This document shows positions 18,542 through 28,601 of a stretch of 50,838 bases of DNA, in pieces. A model generated the notes under the pieces. That model worked only from the letters and a program-made list of their open reading frames with translations, did no database searches and had not been told where the DNA came from. Positions within the stretch are counted from its first letter, which is position 1. Each line of letters begins with the position of its first letter. The translations under genes were made by a program, and so were the position numbers. The stretch comes from Colwellia sp. D2M02 (GTDB lineage: Bacteria > Pseudomonadota > Gammaproteobacteria > Enterobacterales > Alteromonadaceae): NCBI RefSeq assembly GCF_018860755.1, contig NZ_JAHKPW010000085.1, positions 77,120 to 127,957 of the forward strand, written 5' to 3'.

Positions 18542-20629
18542 ATGGCAGATTTATCTAAATATAGAAATATTGGTATTTTCGCTCACGTTGATGCTGGTAA
18601 AACAACAACAACTGAACGTATCCTTAAATTAACCGGTAAGATCCATAAAACTGGTGAAGTACATGATGGTGAGTCAACAACTGACTTCATGGAACAAGAA
18701 GCTGAGCGCGGTATTACTATCCAGTCTGCTGCTGTAACTTGTGAATGGAAAAAGCACCGTTTTAACGTAATCGACACTCCTGGTCACGTTGATTTCACAG
18801 TAGAAGTTTACCGTTCACTTAAAGTTCTTGATGGTGGTATTGGTGTATTCTGTGGTTCTGGTGGTGTTGAGCCACAATCAGAAACTAACTGGCGTTATGC
18901 TAACGACTCTAAAGTAGCTCGTTTAATCTTCGTAAACAAGTTAGACCGTTTAGGTGCTAACTTCTACCGCGTAACTGACCAAGTTAAAAACGTATTAGGT
19001 GCTAACCCACTTATTATGACTTTACCAATTGGTGAAGAAGATGACTTCGTAGGTGTTGTTGATGTATTAAGTCAAAAAGCATACATCTGGGATGACACAG
19101 GTCTTCCAGAAAACTACGAAATCACAGATATCCCTGCTGACATGGCAGACGATGCAGCTATTTACCGTGAGCAACTAATCGAAACTGCTTTAGAAGCAGA
19201 TGAAGATTTACTTATGGAATACTTAGAAGGTGAACTTACACCGACTGAAGAGCAAATTAAAGCGTGTATCCGTAAAGGTACTAACGAATTATTGTTCTTC
19301 CCTACATACTGTGGTTCTGCATTTAAAAACAAAGGTATGCAATTAGTACTAGATGCTGTTGTTGATTACTTACCTTGTCCTACTGACGTTAACCCTCAAC
19401 CGTTAACTGATGAAGAAGGTGAACCAACAGGCAAATTCGCTATTGTTGATACTAAAGAAACATTCAAAGCGTTAGCATTCAAAATTATGGATGACCGTTT
19501 TGGTGCTCTTACCTTTATCCGTATTTACTCGGGTGTATTAAACAAAGGTGATACAGTTCTTAACTCTTTCACAGGTAAAACAGAGCGTATTGGCCGTATG
19601 GTTGAAATGCAAGCTGATGACCGTACTGAGCTTACTTCAGCACAAGCAGGTGACATTTTAGCTGTTGTTGGTATGAAGAACGTTCAAACAGGCCACACAT
19701 TATGTGATCCTAAAGATGAATGTACACTTGAAGCGATGGTTTTCCCTGAACCAGTAATCTCAATTGCTGTTGCACCTAAAGATAAAGGTGGTTCTGAGAA
19801 AATGGGTATTGCTATCGGTAAAATGGTTGCAGAAGATCCAACATTCCAAGTTGAAACTGACGAAGATTCAGGTGAAACAATCCTTAAAGGTATGGGTGAA
19901 TTACACTTAGATATCAAAGTAGATATCCTTAAGCGTACTTACGGTGTTGATTTAGTTGTTGGTAAACCACAAGTTGCTTACCGTGAAACGATTACTTCAG
20001 AAATTGAAGATTCTTACACGCATAAGAAACAATCTGGTGGTTCTGGTCAGTTTGGTAAAATCGACTACCGCATCCGTCCTGGTGAGCCAAACTCAGGCTT
20101 CACGTTCAAATCAACAGTTGTTGGTGGTAACGTTCCTAAGGAATTCTTCCCAGCTGTTGAGAAAGGTTTCAAATCTATGATGGATACTGGTGTTTTAGCT
20201 GGCTTCCCTGTATTAGACGTTGAAGTTGAATTATACGATGGTGGCTTCCATGCTGTCGATTCATCTGCTGTTGCTTTCGAAATCGCTGCTAAAGGCGCTT
20301 TCCGTCAGTCAATTCCAAAAGCTGGTGCTCAGTTAATTGAACCTATCATGAAGGTTGATGTTTTCACTCCTGAAGATCACGTTGGTGATGTTATTGGTGA
20401 TTTAAACCGTCGTCGTGGTATGATCAAAGACCAAGAAGCTGGTTCTACTGGTGTTCGCATTAAAGCAGACGTACCTCTTTCAGAAATGTTCGGTTACATC
20501 GGATCATTACGTACAATGACATCAGGTCGTGGTCAATTCTCTATGGAATTCTCTCACTACATGCCTTGTCCAGCTAACGTAGCTGAAACAGTTATTGCTG
20601 AAGTTAAAGAGCGTAACGCTAAAAAATAA
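18542..20629 (+). CDS. fusA: Elongation factor G (stand-alone, EF-G2-like)
   Basis: A 695-residue translational GTPase. The G1 loop AHVDAGKT is at residues 14-21, RGITI in the switch I region, DTPGHVDF for G3 and NKLD for G4, followed by the EF-G domains II-V (for example [17 protein letters not shown] and the C-terminal [15 protein letters not shown]). It differs from the classic str-operon EF-G in several places, such as [19 protein letters not shown], and is not next to rpsL, rpsG or tuf. It is probably the second EF-G carried by many marine gammaproteobacteria, so its division of labour (translocation versus recycling) is open. Confidence 0.9.
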   Translation: MADLSKYRNIGIFAHVDAGKTTTTERILKLTGKIHKTGEVHDGESTTDFMEQEAERGITIQSAAVTCEWKKHRFNVIDTPGHVDFTVEVYRSLKVLDGGIGVFCGSGGVEPQSETNWRYANDSKVARLIFVNKLDRLGANFYRVTDQVKNVLGANPLIMTLPIGEEDDFVGVVDVLSQKAYIWDDTGLPENYEITDIPADMADDAAIYREQLIETALEADEDLLMEYLEGELTPTEEQIKACIRKGTNELLFFPTYCGSAFKNKGMQLVLDAVVDYLPCPTDVNPQPLTDEEGEPTGKFAIVDTKETFKALAFKIMDDRFGALTFIRIYSGVLNKGDTVLNSFTGKTERIGRMVEMQADDRTELTSAQAGDILAVVGMKNVQTGHTLCDPKDECTLEAMVFPEPVISIAVAPKDKGGSEKMGIAIGKMVAEDPTFQVETDEDSGETILKGMGELHLDIKVDILKRTYGVDLVVGKPQVAYRETITSEIEDSYTHKKQSGGSGQFGKIDYRIRPGEPNSGFTFKSTVVGGNVPKEFFPAVEKGFKSMMDTGVLAGFPVLDVEVELYDGGFHAVDSSAVAFEIAAKGAFRQSIPKAGAQLIEPIMKVDVFTPEDHVGDVIGDLNRRRGMIKDQEAGSTGVRIKADVPLSEMFGYIGSLRTMTSGRGQFSMEFSHYMPCPANVAETVIAEVKERNAKK

Positions 20630-20654
20630 TTAACCTAAAGTTAATTATTAATAC

Positions 20655-20682
20655 AAAAAAGGATGCCTAGGCATCCTTTTTT
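20655..20682 (+). terminator. Terminator after the EF-G gene
   Basis: A perfect stem AAAAAAGGATGCC / GGCATCCTTTTTT with a two-base centre and T-runs, 25 bases after the stop. The following 170 bases up to the mscS end hold nothing else I can support. Confidence 0.9.
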
Positions 20683-20856
20683 ATTAACTGAAGTTTACTA
20701 TATGTAGTAACTACTAACAGTTACAGGTATAACGTTTTGATTAAAGCGTTCGCAAGGCTGAATTGCACGATAATCGTTAAGCTATAGCAAATAAGCTAAA
20801 ACTGCTATCGCAAAATAGCTGCTAGAGAAACATTTGTTAAGCAGAGCTCAGGTTAA

Positions 20857-21726
20857 CTAATCTTCTTTAAGGGGTAGTAAGGTTATCGAGCCATCAAGGT
20901 GAACATCGCGTTGTGGATAAGCAACAACAATATCATGTTGTTCAAATAACTCACTCAACCTAAAGCGTATTTTACTTCTGATCATTCTTAAGCCACCTTC
21001 AGCTTGAGAATTTATCCAAAAAACGCTTTCAAATATCAGTGCATTATCACCAAAGTCTTCAAAGCTCACAATAGGCTTATTCTCGGTTAACACTTCTTTT
21101 TGTTCCATCGTCGCTTGTAAGATTAACTCGGCAACCTTTTTAGGTGAGCTACCATAAGCCACACCAACGACAACTGAAGTGCGCACTACCCTATCCACTA
21201 AGGTCCAGTTCACTACGGTGTTTTCTAACAGTTTACTATTAGGAATAAGTAGATGAACGCCATCAACTCGTCTAATACGGGTAGAGCGAGTGTTTATTTC
21301 TTCAACCACGCCTTTAGCATTTTCAACTTCTAAAAAATCACCAATACGTATTGGTCTTTCCCACATTAATATCCAACCACTAATAAAGTTGTTAATAATA
21401 TTTTGTGCGCCAAAACCAAAACCGATAGCAATAGCACCAGATAAAAAGGCAAAGGCAGCTAATGGTACATTAATTAAATCGAGCGTAGTAATAGCAATAA
21501 TGGTAATTGCTATTACGTAAAGCACACGCTGTAATAAATGAATTATATTAGGGTCTGTTTTTTTATTAGTTAAGCGCTTAGTAATTAACCTAACAATAAG
21601 TTTGGTTAAAATAACACCAAAAAGTAAAAAGAGTGGAATAAGCAATAACTTTCCCAACGTTATTGCTTGATCTGATACTGTAAAAACAGTGTAAGCCAGA
21701 ATCTCTTTTAGTTGTTCTATCGTCAT
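20857..21726 (-). CDS. MscS-family mechanosensitive ion channel
   Basis: A 289-residue small-conductance channel protein. Three hydrophobic spans occupy residues about 20-110; the pore-lining third span is AFLSGAIAIGFGFGAQNIIN with the glycine/alanine pattern of MscS. The cytoplasmic beta domain follows with RPIRIGDFLEV and LLIPNSKLLENTVVNW. It releases solutes on hypo-osmotic shock in characterised homologues. It is last in a same-strand group with rimK, an aspartoacylase-like gene and a RimB-like gene, 22 bases from the latter, so probably co-transcribed. Confidence 0.9.
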   Translation of the reverse strand: MTIEQLKEILAYTVFTVSDQAITLGKLLLIPLFLLFGVILTKLIVRLITKRLTNKKTDPNIIHLLQRVLYVIAITIIAITTLDLINVPLAAFAFLSGAIAIGFGFGAQNIINNFISGWILMWERPIRIGDFLEVENAKGVVEEINTRSTRIRRVDGVHLLIPNSKLLENTVVNWTLVDRVVRTSVVVGVAYGSSPKKVAELILQATMEQKEVLTENKPIVSFEDFGDNALIFESVFWINSQAEGGLRMIRSKIRFRLSELFEQHDIVVAYPQRDVHLDGSITLLPLKED

Positions 21727-21748
21727 AAAATACCTTTATCTACAATAA

Positions 21749-22183
21749 TTATGACCCCATAAAAACTTTAGCAGGGTCAATGAGAAAGCGTTTTCCCATG
21801 CCTTCTCTACCTAGTAGCATAAGATAACTCATATCAGAGCGGTCTGTTAAGGTAATCTCTATCACCCATGACTCTTTACCAAGGGTAATTGTGGTTTCAA
21901 TAACATAGCGTTGCTCTGCAGTACCATTAGATGACTTAACTTGTCTGATATCACTAATAGGCGCTTTACATTGAACTATTGTATCAACATTATGGACATC
22001 TGGGTGAATATCAAATTTAACGCAAGGCTTTCCCCCTGCCATGTACTTTTCAATATTATCAACATGTAATGATGATGTTTTAGCGCCAGTATCAACTCTT
22101 ACTTGTAAATCATTAATAGCAAGGTCTGGTAATGACACCGACTCAAGTCGACCTATAATTATTTTTTCGTTTGTACTCATCAT
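21749..22183 (-). CDS. Retropepsin-like ATP-dependent zinc protease family protein (RimB-like)
   Basis: A 144-residue protein of the RimB/ATP-dependent zinc protease family (Pfam Zn_protease). The aspartic-protease-like triad is VDTGAKTSSLHV near residue 31, with LLGREGMGKRFLIDP at the C-terminus as in retropepsin folds. In Pseudomonas, RimB acts with RimK in trimming the glutamate tail on S6, which fits the location beside rimK. Here the aspartoacylase-like gene lies between them, with gaps of 11 and 16 bases. The catalytic role in this organism is inferred. Confidence 0.82.
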   Translation of the reverse strand: MMSTNEKIIIGRLESVSLPDLAINDLQVRVDTGAKTSSLHVDNIEKYMAGGKPCVKFDIHPDVHNVDTIVQCKAPISDIRQVKSSNGTAEQRYVIETTITLGKESWVIEITLTDRSDMSYLMLLGREGMGKRFLIDPAKVFMGS

Positions 22184-22194
22184 AGTAACTTCCG

Positions 22195-23217
22195 TTAAAT
22201 ATCGTTATTTTCAGGCAATAATAACTCTTGAACCGTTTCTATTTGCCCGGCAATTTCTTCATCGTCTTCGCTAAAGTAAGCAACATGAAACATTGCTTCA
22301 CCCTCTTGCACTAGTGGTATATTCTGCTTACCAATTAATATGCCAGAGCGATTGGCTCGTACTACATCTAAAATATCACCGTAAGGGCTACCTATTTCAG
22401 CAAGAATTTGAGATTTGGTCACCTTATCTCCCAAGTTCGCTTTATTATGTACAATACCACTAGCATTAGCCCTGATCCATTGACTACCATTAGCAATGAA
22501 CGGCTCTAGTTCTTTTTTCTTACTAGATGTTTTTCTCATCATTCCTAAGTGTTTTAAGACATTAAGAATACCTTTCATACCAGCACGAATCGAAAACTCG
22601 TCAAAACGTAATGCTTCGCCTGCCTCATAAAGTAAAACACGTGTATCAAGCTTAACCGCGGCTTCACGTAAAGAGCCATCAACTAAGTTTGAGTTCAATA
22701 CTACTGGAACACCAAAAACCTCAGCTAACTTTTTAGTTTCCTCGTCCTGCATATTCGCTCTAATTTGCGGTAAGTTAGAGCGATGTATTGCTCCTGTATG
22801 TAGGTCAATACCGTAGTCACAATGTTTTACTATTTCATTCAAAAAAATATGCGCAACACGCCCTGCAAGTGAGCCTTTAGCCGAGCCAGGAAAGCAGCGA
22901 TTCAAATCACGTCTGTCAGGCATATAACGACTTTGGTTAACCACACCATAAACATTAACCATAGGTACAGCGATAACCGTACCATGGGTTATTTTAAAGT
23001 TTTTTTGGCTGATTAAACGTCTAATGATTTCAATACCATTGAGTTCATCACCGTGTACTGCCGCGCTAATAAATATGGTTGGCCCTGGCTTTTTAGCTCT
23101 AATTATATGTACTGGTAAAGAAACATTAGCATCGGTATATAACTTAGCTACTGGCAGATCTACCTTTCTTTGTTCACCAGGTAATATTTCAAACTCGCCT
23201 ATTTTTAAACTTTCCAT
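22195..23217 (-). CDS. Succinylglutamate desuccinylase/aspartoacylase-family protein
   Basis: A 340-residue zinc hydrolase of the AstE/AspA family. The metal site is built from AAVHGDELNG (H, E) and GIDLHTG (H), near residues 55-62 and 141-147; a later region holds the catalytic glutamate (LLYEAGEALR). A C-terminal barrel-like domain (SGIVHNKANLGDKVTKSQIL) follows, as in the longer family members often found beside rimK. The substrate is unknown; a role in removing or processing glutamyl/aspartyl amides is plausible from family and neighbours. It follows rimK by 16 bases. Confidence 0.82.
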   Translation of the reverse strand: MESLKIGEFEILPGEQRKVDLPVAKLYTDANVSLPVHIIRAKKPGPTIFISAAVHGDELNGIEIIRRLISQKNFKITHGTVIAVPMVNVYGVVNQSRYMPDRRDLNRCFPGSAKGSLAGRVAHIFLNEIVKHCDYGIDLHTGAIHRSNLPQIRANMQDEETKKLAEVFGVPVVLNSNLVDGSLREAAVKLDTRVLLYEAGEALRFDEFSIRAGMKGILNVLKHLGMMRKTSSKKKELEPFIANGSQWIRANASGIVHNKANLGDKVTKSQILAEIGSPYGDILDVVRANRSGILIGKQNIPLVQEGEAMFHVAYFSEDDEEIAGQIETVQELLLPENNDI

Positions 23218-23233
23218 AAATTATCCTTTATTA

Positions 23234-24139
23234 TTATTTAGCAACTATCGCTTTAGCGGCTTTAGGCTTAGATTTTTTCTCAATAAAATCAAAAACCATA
23301 CCGGCAATGTTTTTACCTGTGGCGTTTTCAATGCCCTCTAATCCTGGAGAAGAGTTAACTTCCATTACCATAGGACCATTTTGCGAACGAAGTAAGTCAA
23401 CACCACAAAAGTTTAAGCCCATTATTTTAGCGGCATTAATAGCTGTTTCTCTTTCTTCTTTTGAAAGCTTAACGACTTCAGCTGAGCCACCGCGGTGTAA
23501 GTTAGATCTAAACTCACCTTCAGCACCTTGACGCTTCATCGCAGCGACCACTTTACCGCCAATAACTAAACAACGAATATCGGCCCCACCAGCTTCTTTA
23601 ATAAACTCTTGTACTAATATGTTAGCCTTTAATCCCATAAACGCTTCAATTATCGCTTCAGCCGCTTTCGCCGTATCAGCAAGTACAACGCCAATGCCTT
23701 GTGTGCCTTCTAACAATTTAATAACCACAGGCGCGCCACCAACATTCTTAATTAAGTCTTTAATGTTGTCTGGTTTGCTAGCAAACCCTGTTCTAGGTAA
23801 GCCAATACCTTTACGTGATAATAATTGTAATGAACGCAACTTATCGCGAGAGCGGCTTATAGCAACTGAGTCGTTAATATTAAATGTACCCATCATTTCA
23901 AACTGTCTTGCTACCGCAGTACCATAAAACGTTACTGATGCACCAATACGTGGAATGATCGCGTCATATTTTGGTAACTCTTGGCCGTGATATCGTACCG
24001 TTGGTCTACTGCTGGTAATGTCCATATAGCAGTGTAAGGTATCAATAATATCAACCTCATGCCCTAACGCTTCGCCTGCCTCTTTTAATCGTCTAGTTGA
24101 GTAAAGCTTTGGGTTTCTTGATAAAATAGCAATTTTCAT
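23234..24139 (-). CDS. rimK: RimK: ribosomal protein S6--L-glutamate ligase family
   Basis: A 301-residue ATP-grasp ligase that in E. coli adds glutamates to the C-terminus of S6 and makes poly-alpha-glutamate. Matching stretches include [29 protein letters not shown], the ATP-binding [31 protein letters not shown] and the metal-binding [14 protein letters not shown]. It is first in a group followed by aspartoacylase-like, RimB-like and mscS genes, and divergent from an HdfR-like regulator across 164 bases. An alanine/lysine tail after residue 285 is extra. Confidence 0.92.
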   Translation of the reverse strand: MKIAILSRNPKLYSTRRLKEAGEALGHEVDIIDTLHCYMDITSSRPTVRYHGQELPKYDAIIPRIGASVTFYGTAVARQFEMMGTFNINDSVAISRSRDKLRSLQLLSRKGIGLPRTGFASKPDNIKDLIKNVGGAPVVIKLLEGTQGIGVVLADTAKAAEAIIEAFMGLKANILVQEFIKEAGGADIRCLVIGGKVVAAMKRQGAEGEFRSNLHRGGSAEVVKLSKEERETAINAAKIMGLNFCGVDLLRSQNGPMVMEVNSSPGLEGIENATGKNIAGMVFDFIEKKSKPKAAKAIVAK

Positions 24140-24303
24140 AATGTACGCCTTAAAGGATCACTTTGTGAATATAAACAGTGTAATAAAAGTGATGTAATGA
24201 TTTGCGCGCAGTGTATAGCTACTATCTTAAACAATAAAATGTTATATTTTTATCAGTTTGATAAAAAAAATCGATTAACCTTAAGGATTATGTTGAGGTC
24301 ATA

Positions 24304-25152
24304 ATGAAAATAGAGCTATTAAAAACCTTTTTAGAAGTCAGCCGTACCTTGCACTTTAGAGTTGCTTCTGAAAACTTATTTATCACGCAATCAGCGGTAA
24401 GTGCTCGAATTAAGCTGCTTGAAGATGATTTAGGCGTACTGTTATTCGATAGAAAGCAAAAGCACTTGAAGCTTACCCCAGAAGGGCATCGCTTAATAAA
24501 ACACGCCAACGAACTTATTTTTATGTGGCAAAAGACCAAACAAGATGTAGGTATAGCCAGTAATGAAGCACATCAGCTCGTTATTGGCTCTATGATGTCA
24601 ATCTGGAATATTGCTTTACAAGACTGGTTACAAAAAATTCATCGTAATATGGATGATGTTTGCTTACTCACCAATACTCACTCACCTGTTGAATTAAGAA
24701 GGCGGGTACTAAGTCGCATTATTGATATTGCCTTTTTATTTGAGCCACCGTTTGTTGATGACCTTATTACCATTAAAGTAGCGACCGTACCGCTGCATTT
24801 AGTTACAACCTCACCAAGCGCAGTTTATGATCCTACGTTACTAGAAGACTTTATTATGGTTGATTATGGCGAGGCCGTGAATAGTGAGCACATGAGAGTA
24901 TTTCAAGAAGCAAATCCTGCTAAACATTATATGAATCAACCCGATATTGCGATGGATTTTATCTTAGAAGCAGGTGGCTGTGCTTATCTGCCTAGACAAA
25001 TGACACACCAGCATAGAGAGCGAAATAAACTGTTCTTAGTGGAAGATGCCCCAGTTTATTCACGTGATATTTTTGCGATTTATTTAGCAAAAAGCCAGAA
25101 GGCGCAAATAATAGAGCAATCTATAGAGTTATTCCCTTACGTAAAAATTTAA
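24304..25152 (+). CDS. HdfR-like LysR-family regulator
   Basis: A 282-residue LysR regulator. Its N-terminus is strikingly like E. coli HdfR (ELLKTFLEVSRT...FRVASENLFITQSAVSARI), with the effector domain after residue 90. HdfR controls flagellar and other genes in E. coli; here the divergent rimK group is the obvious neighbour, and control of it is an inference. GAGG lies six bases before the ATG. Confidence 0.83.
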   Translation: MKIELLKTFLEVSRTLHFRVASENLFITQSAVSARIKLLEDDLGVLLFDRKQKHLKLTPEGHRLIKHANELIFMWQKTKQDVGIASNEAHQLVIGSMMSIWNIALQDWLQKIHRNMDDVCLLTNTHSPVELRRRVLSRIIDIAFLFEPPFVDDLITIKVATVPLHLVTTSPSAVYDPTLLEDFIMVDYGEAVNSEHMRVFQEANPAKHYMNQPDIAMDFILEAGGCAYLPRQMTHQHRERNKLFLVEDAPVYSRDIFAIYLAKSQKAQIIEQSIELFPYVKI

Positions 25153-25176
25153 GTCGCAGTAAATGAACTAACCCTA

Positions 25177-25263
25177 TGACTTAATTATTAAAAATAATAA
25201 TAATTAAGTCATTAGACTATAAATAAAAAACTACTGTGCTCTATAGGGTTATTTAAATAACCC
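25177..25263. terminator. Two palindromes between convergent regulator and mscS
   Basis: A 14-base stem TGACTTAATTATTA / TAATAATTAAGTCA (25177-25211) and an 18-base perfect palindrome GGGTTATTTAAATAACCC (25246-25263) lie between the convergent ends. Neither has a clean T-run, so termination is likely but not shown. Confidence 0.5.
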
Positions 25264-25286
25264 CACTGATACACAACAGCCTTATT

Positions 25287-26243
25287 TTATTCTACAACTT
25301 TAATAGGTAATTCAGGTGTAGGCATAGCATTTTTGTGTTTAAACCACAGCTTCATAAAGTCTGCCGTTAGCTTTTGCTCAATTTCTAAAGCTCTATCAGT
25401 CGGGCAAAATATTGTAAAAATAACCTGTGTATTACCAATATCTGAAGTCGCTATATTTATGTGTGGCTCAGGTCCCGCAATATTAATATCTAACCGATTT
25501 TCAATTAACTGGTTATAGCGCATAGCAACATCTCTAAAGTCATCACAATAAAAGTTAGCTTGGTTAGTTAACTCCTCAATGAATTCAAAAGGGTTAACGG
25601 TATCATCACGAACTATCGTAAAGTGGTGCATCGCATAACGCTTTAAAAAATTTAGGTTTTTAGTTACCGAGGTAATTAACTGGCTATTAGGAATATAAAG
25701 CGTTTTACCCGTATATTGATAATCATCAATATTTACTTCTAATAATGTTAATTTTGCCCAATCTGTTGAATGAACTTCACCATAGTAATCCTTTACTTGT
25801 ACCCAATCACCAATACGAAATGGTCTGCTTGATAAAATATAAATAAAGCCGATAAAACATTGGATAAACTCTCGTGTTGCTAACACAATAGCAACAATAA
25901 AAGCGGCAATTGAAAAAGCAAACTTTTGAATTTCTTCCGACCAAATATTAAATACAAACACAATAATTAATAACGTTACAACGTTATTAACCATATTAAT
26001 TTGCAGCCTTTTACCTTGCTTCGACTTACGCTTAATAAGTTTTACCGCAACAAGTTTGGCGATAAAAATAGTAACAATCACCACAAAAGTAATAAAAAAC
26101 TTATGCGTTGCTAATATATTAATAAATTGAGTGAATTCTGGGGGCATATTGAGCCAATTTGACATAACGATGTATGTGCCTTTATTTTTAATGTATGAAG
26201 TGTATTTAAAAGCCTTGTCGCTGACTGATAAATTACGAGGCAT
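25287..26243 (-). CDS. MscS-family mechanosensitive channel-like protein
   Basis: A 318-residue membrane protein with three hydrophobic segments at about residues 45-65, 85-101 and 108-140, the last being FSIAAFIVAIVLATREFIQC rather than the glycine-rich pore span of classic MscS. The cytoplasmic part has RPFRIGDWVQVKDYYGEV and YIPNSQLITSVTKNL, clear MscS-domain motifs. This is a divergent subgroup, so conductance is not assured. GAGGTG precedes the ATG at 26243; a later start at 26165 is possible. Paralogue of the gene at 20857. Confidence 0.78.
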   Translation of the reverse strand: MPRNLSVSDKAFKYTSYIKNKGTYIVMSNWLNMPPEFTQFINILATHKFFITFVVIVTIFIAKLVAVKLIKRKSKQGKRLQINMVNNVVTLLIIVFVFNIWSEEIQKFAFSIAAFIVAIVLATREFIQCFIGFIYILSSRPFRIGDWVQVKDYYGEVHSTDWAKLTLLEVNIDDYQYTGKTLYIPNSQLITSVTKNLNFLKRYAMHHFTIVRDDTVNPFEFIEELTNQANFYCDDFRDVAMRYNQLIENRLDINIAGPEPHINIATSDIGNTQVIFTIFCPTDRALEIEQKLTADFMKLWFKHKNAMPTPELPIKVVE

Positions 26244-26407
26244 AACACCTCAATAACTCGAAGGTAATTTTAAGGATTAACAAGAAATATACCAACATAA
26301 AATAGTTTTTAGTTTAATAAAATATTTTGATGGGGAAATGGTAACATTAAACATCATAGGAATGTGTAAGCTTTAGCATTACATCAATGCCTATAAACTT
26401 ACTCAAT

Positions 26408-26436
26408 AAAAAACCCAGCAACTAGCTGGGTTTTTT
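26408..26436. terminator. Isolated strong terminator
   Basis: Stem AAAAAACCCAGC / GCTGGGTTTTTT with a five-base loop AACTA, effective both ways. No annotated gene end is within 160 bases on either strand in the required direction, so its transcript is unclear. Confidence 0.8.
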
Positions 26437-27009
26437 ATTGAGTCATAGTGTTCAAGTCTTTAGTAAGGGCTAGAACGGGTATACATACCTAAAACAAAGA
26501 GAACCACAAAATATAAATAAAAATCAAATAGTTAAACCAAAAAAAGTTAAACTTGCAATGTTTTATGTAAAGAATTATACCATTTTCAATAAAAACATTA
26601 CAAAACAATTTAAATGCCGCTTGTATTTAAACAACGACTAAATTATATCATATTAAAACGGAAAACATTCATTGAAATAAAACAAAATAATCATTCAAAA
26701 TACATCACAACATAATACAACTTTGGCTAAGAGCTCATTTGTGATCAATATGGGTAAACAGCATTAATCCCTGAGCTCAATTTCCAAAACATCTTTTGCT
26801 ATCACCAAATGAGATCGACAACCTGCATGATAATTAATGACCATAGATCAGTCCTATTTTTATATCAGATAAACATTAATTTACTTCCGCTATCTTCAGG
26901 TTAGCTAACTTTAGACTACTAATTCTATCTCGCTTCCGCCCCCAAAGTGAGATAGCCCTATACCACGCCACATTATGCAGCAATAAAACAATTGGCTAAC
27001 AATTAACGA

Positions 27010-27037
27010 GAAAAAACTAACTGATTTTTGCAGTTAG
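27010..27037 (-). terminator. Terminator of the M28 peptidase transcript
   Basis: On the minus strand CTAACTG, a seven-base loop, CAGTTAG and TTTTTT, 94 bases after the peptidase stop. Confidence 0.75.
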
Positions 27038-27130
27038 CTCAAAATATACGAGTCAGTCACTATTATAAAAAAATAAACCCTACAATTAAAACATGGGGGG
27101 TTGTATAAGAAGAGTTTTCAAAACTCGCTG

Positions 27131-28534
27131 CTAATTATTTTTACCAACAAGTCGTGTTTTAGCATTTGCAGCCATATATGAAAATACCGCATAAGTTGCC
27201 ACATTTTGTCGCAATTTTTTCGGATCAATTTTATCAAGCGTATCATCAGCGGTATGGTGAAGATTGAAATAATCAGTACCATCTTGAGCTAATTTAAAAA
27301 CAGGGATTTTAAATGGGCGAAATGGAATTAAATCAGGTCCACCACCGGCCGAGTTACTGCCAATATGCTCTACATCTAAAGATTTCATCATCGTTGCAAT
27401 ATCTCGTACTACCGGTAAGACACTCGCATGAACATTTGACTCCATTCCCCAAATAACATCTGCACCAAAATCAGATTCTGCTGCCGCAACGATATTAGAA
27501 AGCTCTTTCTCATGTTTTTTCACATAGGCTTTTGCTCCCCATAATCCGAACTCTTCGGCAGCAAACAATACAACACGGATACTACGTTTAGGCTTAGTTT
27601 TCGCAGCCAATTTTGCCGCAGCCATAGTAATGGCAACACCCGCCCCATCATCTAATGCACCCGTCCCTAAATCCCATGAATCCAAATGTCCACCAATCAA
27701 TACGTATTCTTCAGGGAACTCACTCCCTGTAAATTCGCCAATAACATTATACGATGTACCTTCACCCATGGATTTGGTCTGCACATTTACATTGATAGTA
27801 ACTGGCTTTCCGAGTGCGATTAGACGATGAAGTTGATCGGCATCAGCATTTGAAATTGCTGACGAAACTATTTTAGTTACGCCTTCCTTATAATGACTGC
27901 CGCCTGTGTGAGCAAAACGATGGTGAGCCGTACTAACGGAGCGCATGACATAACCTACCGCACCTTTTTGCGCGGCAACCACAGCGCCACGATTACGAGC
28001 TTGTACCGCAGGGCCATAACCATTGCCATCACGATCTCGATTCATACGATAATTAATGAAAACAATCTTCCCCTTCACTGCTCTTTGAGAAGCGTTCTCT
28101 AACTCAGCTAAAGTTTCAAATTCTATAACTTGTGCTTGAACTCCATTTTTTGGTGTACTAATACTATTGCCCAATGCTGTAATGTGTAACTTTTGAGGTG
28201 AAGGGCTGATAATCGCTGCCGATTCAAAGTTACGTATCCACTTAGGAAAAGTGACAGGTTCAGTCCATACTTTATCAAAACCCAAAGCATTAAATTTTTT
28301 CACCGCCCATTCAACACCGGCTTTATCTCCAACTGTACCAGGCATTCTTGGACCAACTTCTGTCGTTAGCGACTCGACTAAATTCCACGCTAAATCACTT
28401 TTCAGCGCTTGTTGCTTTAACTGCTCAATTTGTTTGAGCTGCACTTGTGAGAAGTTATCAGACTTCGCTTCTGTTTGAGCGAAGCTCAAGCTAAGTGCCG
28501 CAAAAAGCAATACTGATATCATTTTATTTTTCAT
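27131..28534 (-). CDS. Exported M28-family zinc peptidase (carboxypeptidase Q-like)
   Basis: A 467-residue secreted aminopeptidase/carboxypeptidase of family M28, with a Sec signal peptide at residues 1-23 (MISVLLFAALSLSFAQTEA). The two-zinc site is complete: GGHLDSWDLGTGALDDGAG near 280-298 (H, D), the AAEEFGLWG catalytic Glu pair near 324, AESDFGAD (D) near 354 and HHTADDTLDKI (H) near 424. A protease-associated insert occupies roughly 110-250. It would finish peptides released by the neighbouring BSP-type proteins. It begins 67 bases after the upstream lipoprotein gene, with a hairpin between them. Confidence 0.9.
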   Translation of the reverse strand: MKNKMISVLLFAALSLSFAQTEAKSDNFSQVQLKQIEQLKQQALKSDLAWNLVESLTTEVGPRMPGTVGDKAGVEWAVKKFNALGFDKVWTEPVTFPKWIRNFESAAIISPSPQKLHITALGNSISTPKNGVQAQVIEFETLAELENASQRAVKGKIVFINYRMNRDRDGNGYGPAVQARNRGAVVAAQKGAVGYVMRSVSTAHHRFAHTGGSHYKEGVTKIVSSAISNADADQLHRLIALGKPVTINVNVQTKSMGEGTSYNVIGEFTGSEFPEEYVLIGGHLDSWDLGTGALDDGAGVAITMAAAKLAAKTKPKRSIRVVLFAAEEFGLWGAKAYVKKHEKELSNIVAAAESDFGADVIWGMESNVHASVLPVVRDIATMMKSLDVEHIGSNSAGGGPDLIPFRPFKIPVFKLAQDGTDYFNLHHTADDTLDKIDPKKLRQNVATYAVFSYMAANAKTRLVGKNN

Positions 28535-28558
28535 AAGGTGCCTTACTATGTAAATATG

Positions 28559-28587
28559 TTGGGGATGCTTACTATTATCATCCCCAA
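28559..28587 (-). other. Intercistronic hairpin
   Basis: TTGGGGATG / CATCCCCAA with an 11-base loop lies between the lipoprotein peptidase and the M28 peptidase genes. It lacks a T-run, so it may stabilise or attenuate the message rather than end it. Confidence 0.5.
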
Positions 28588-28601
28588 TGACGGTAATAAT
28601 T

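Larger units (their letters stand above)
26244..27130. other. 890-base gene-free region with terminators
   Basis: I see no coding frame here. It holds a strong terminator (26408-26436), a minus-strand terminator for the peptidase gene (27010-27037), and a hairpin CTATCTC / GAGATAG (26925-26955) with a 17-base loop. The rest is AT-rich with no tRNA or repeat I recognise. A small RNA ending at 26436 is possible but unsupported by a clear promoter. Confidence 0.6.

Noticed and set aside
25177-25263. Repeats as CRISPR or IS ends
   Set aside because: Only two unrelated palindromes, with no spacing pattern or second copy seen.
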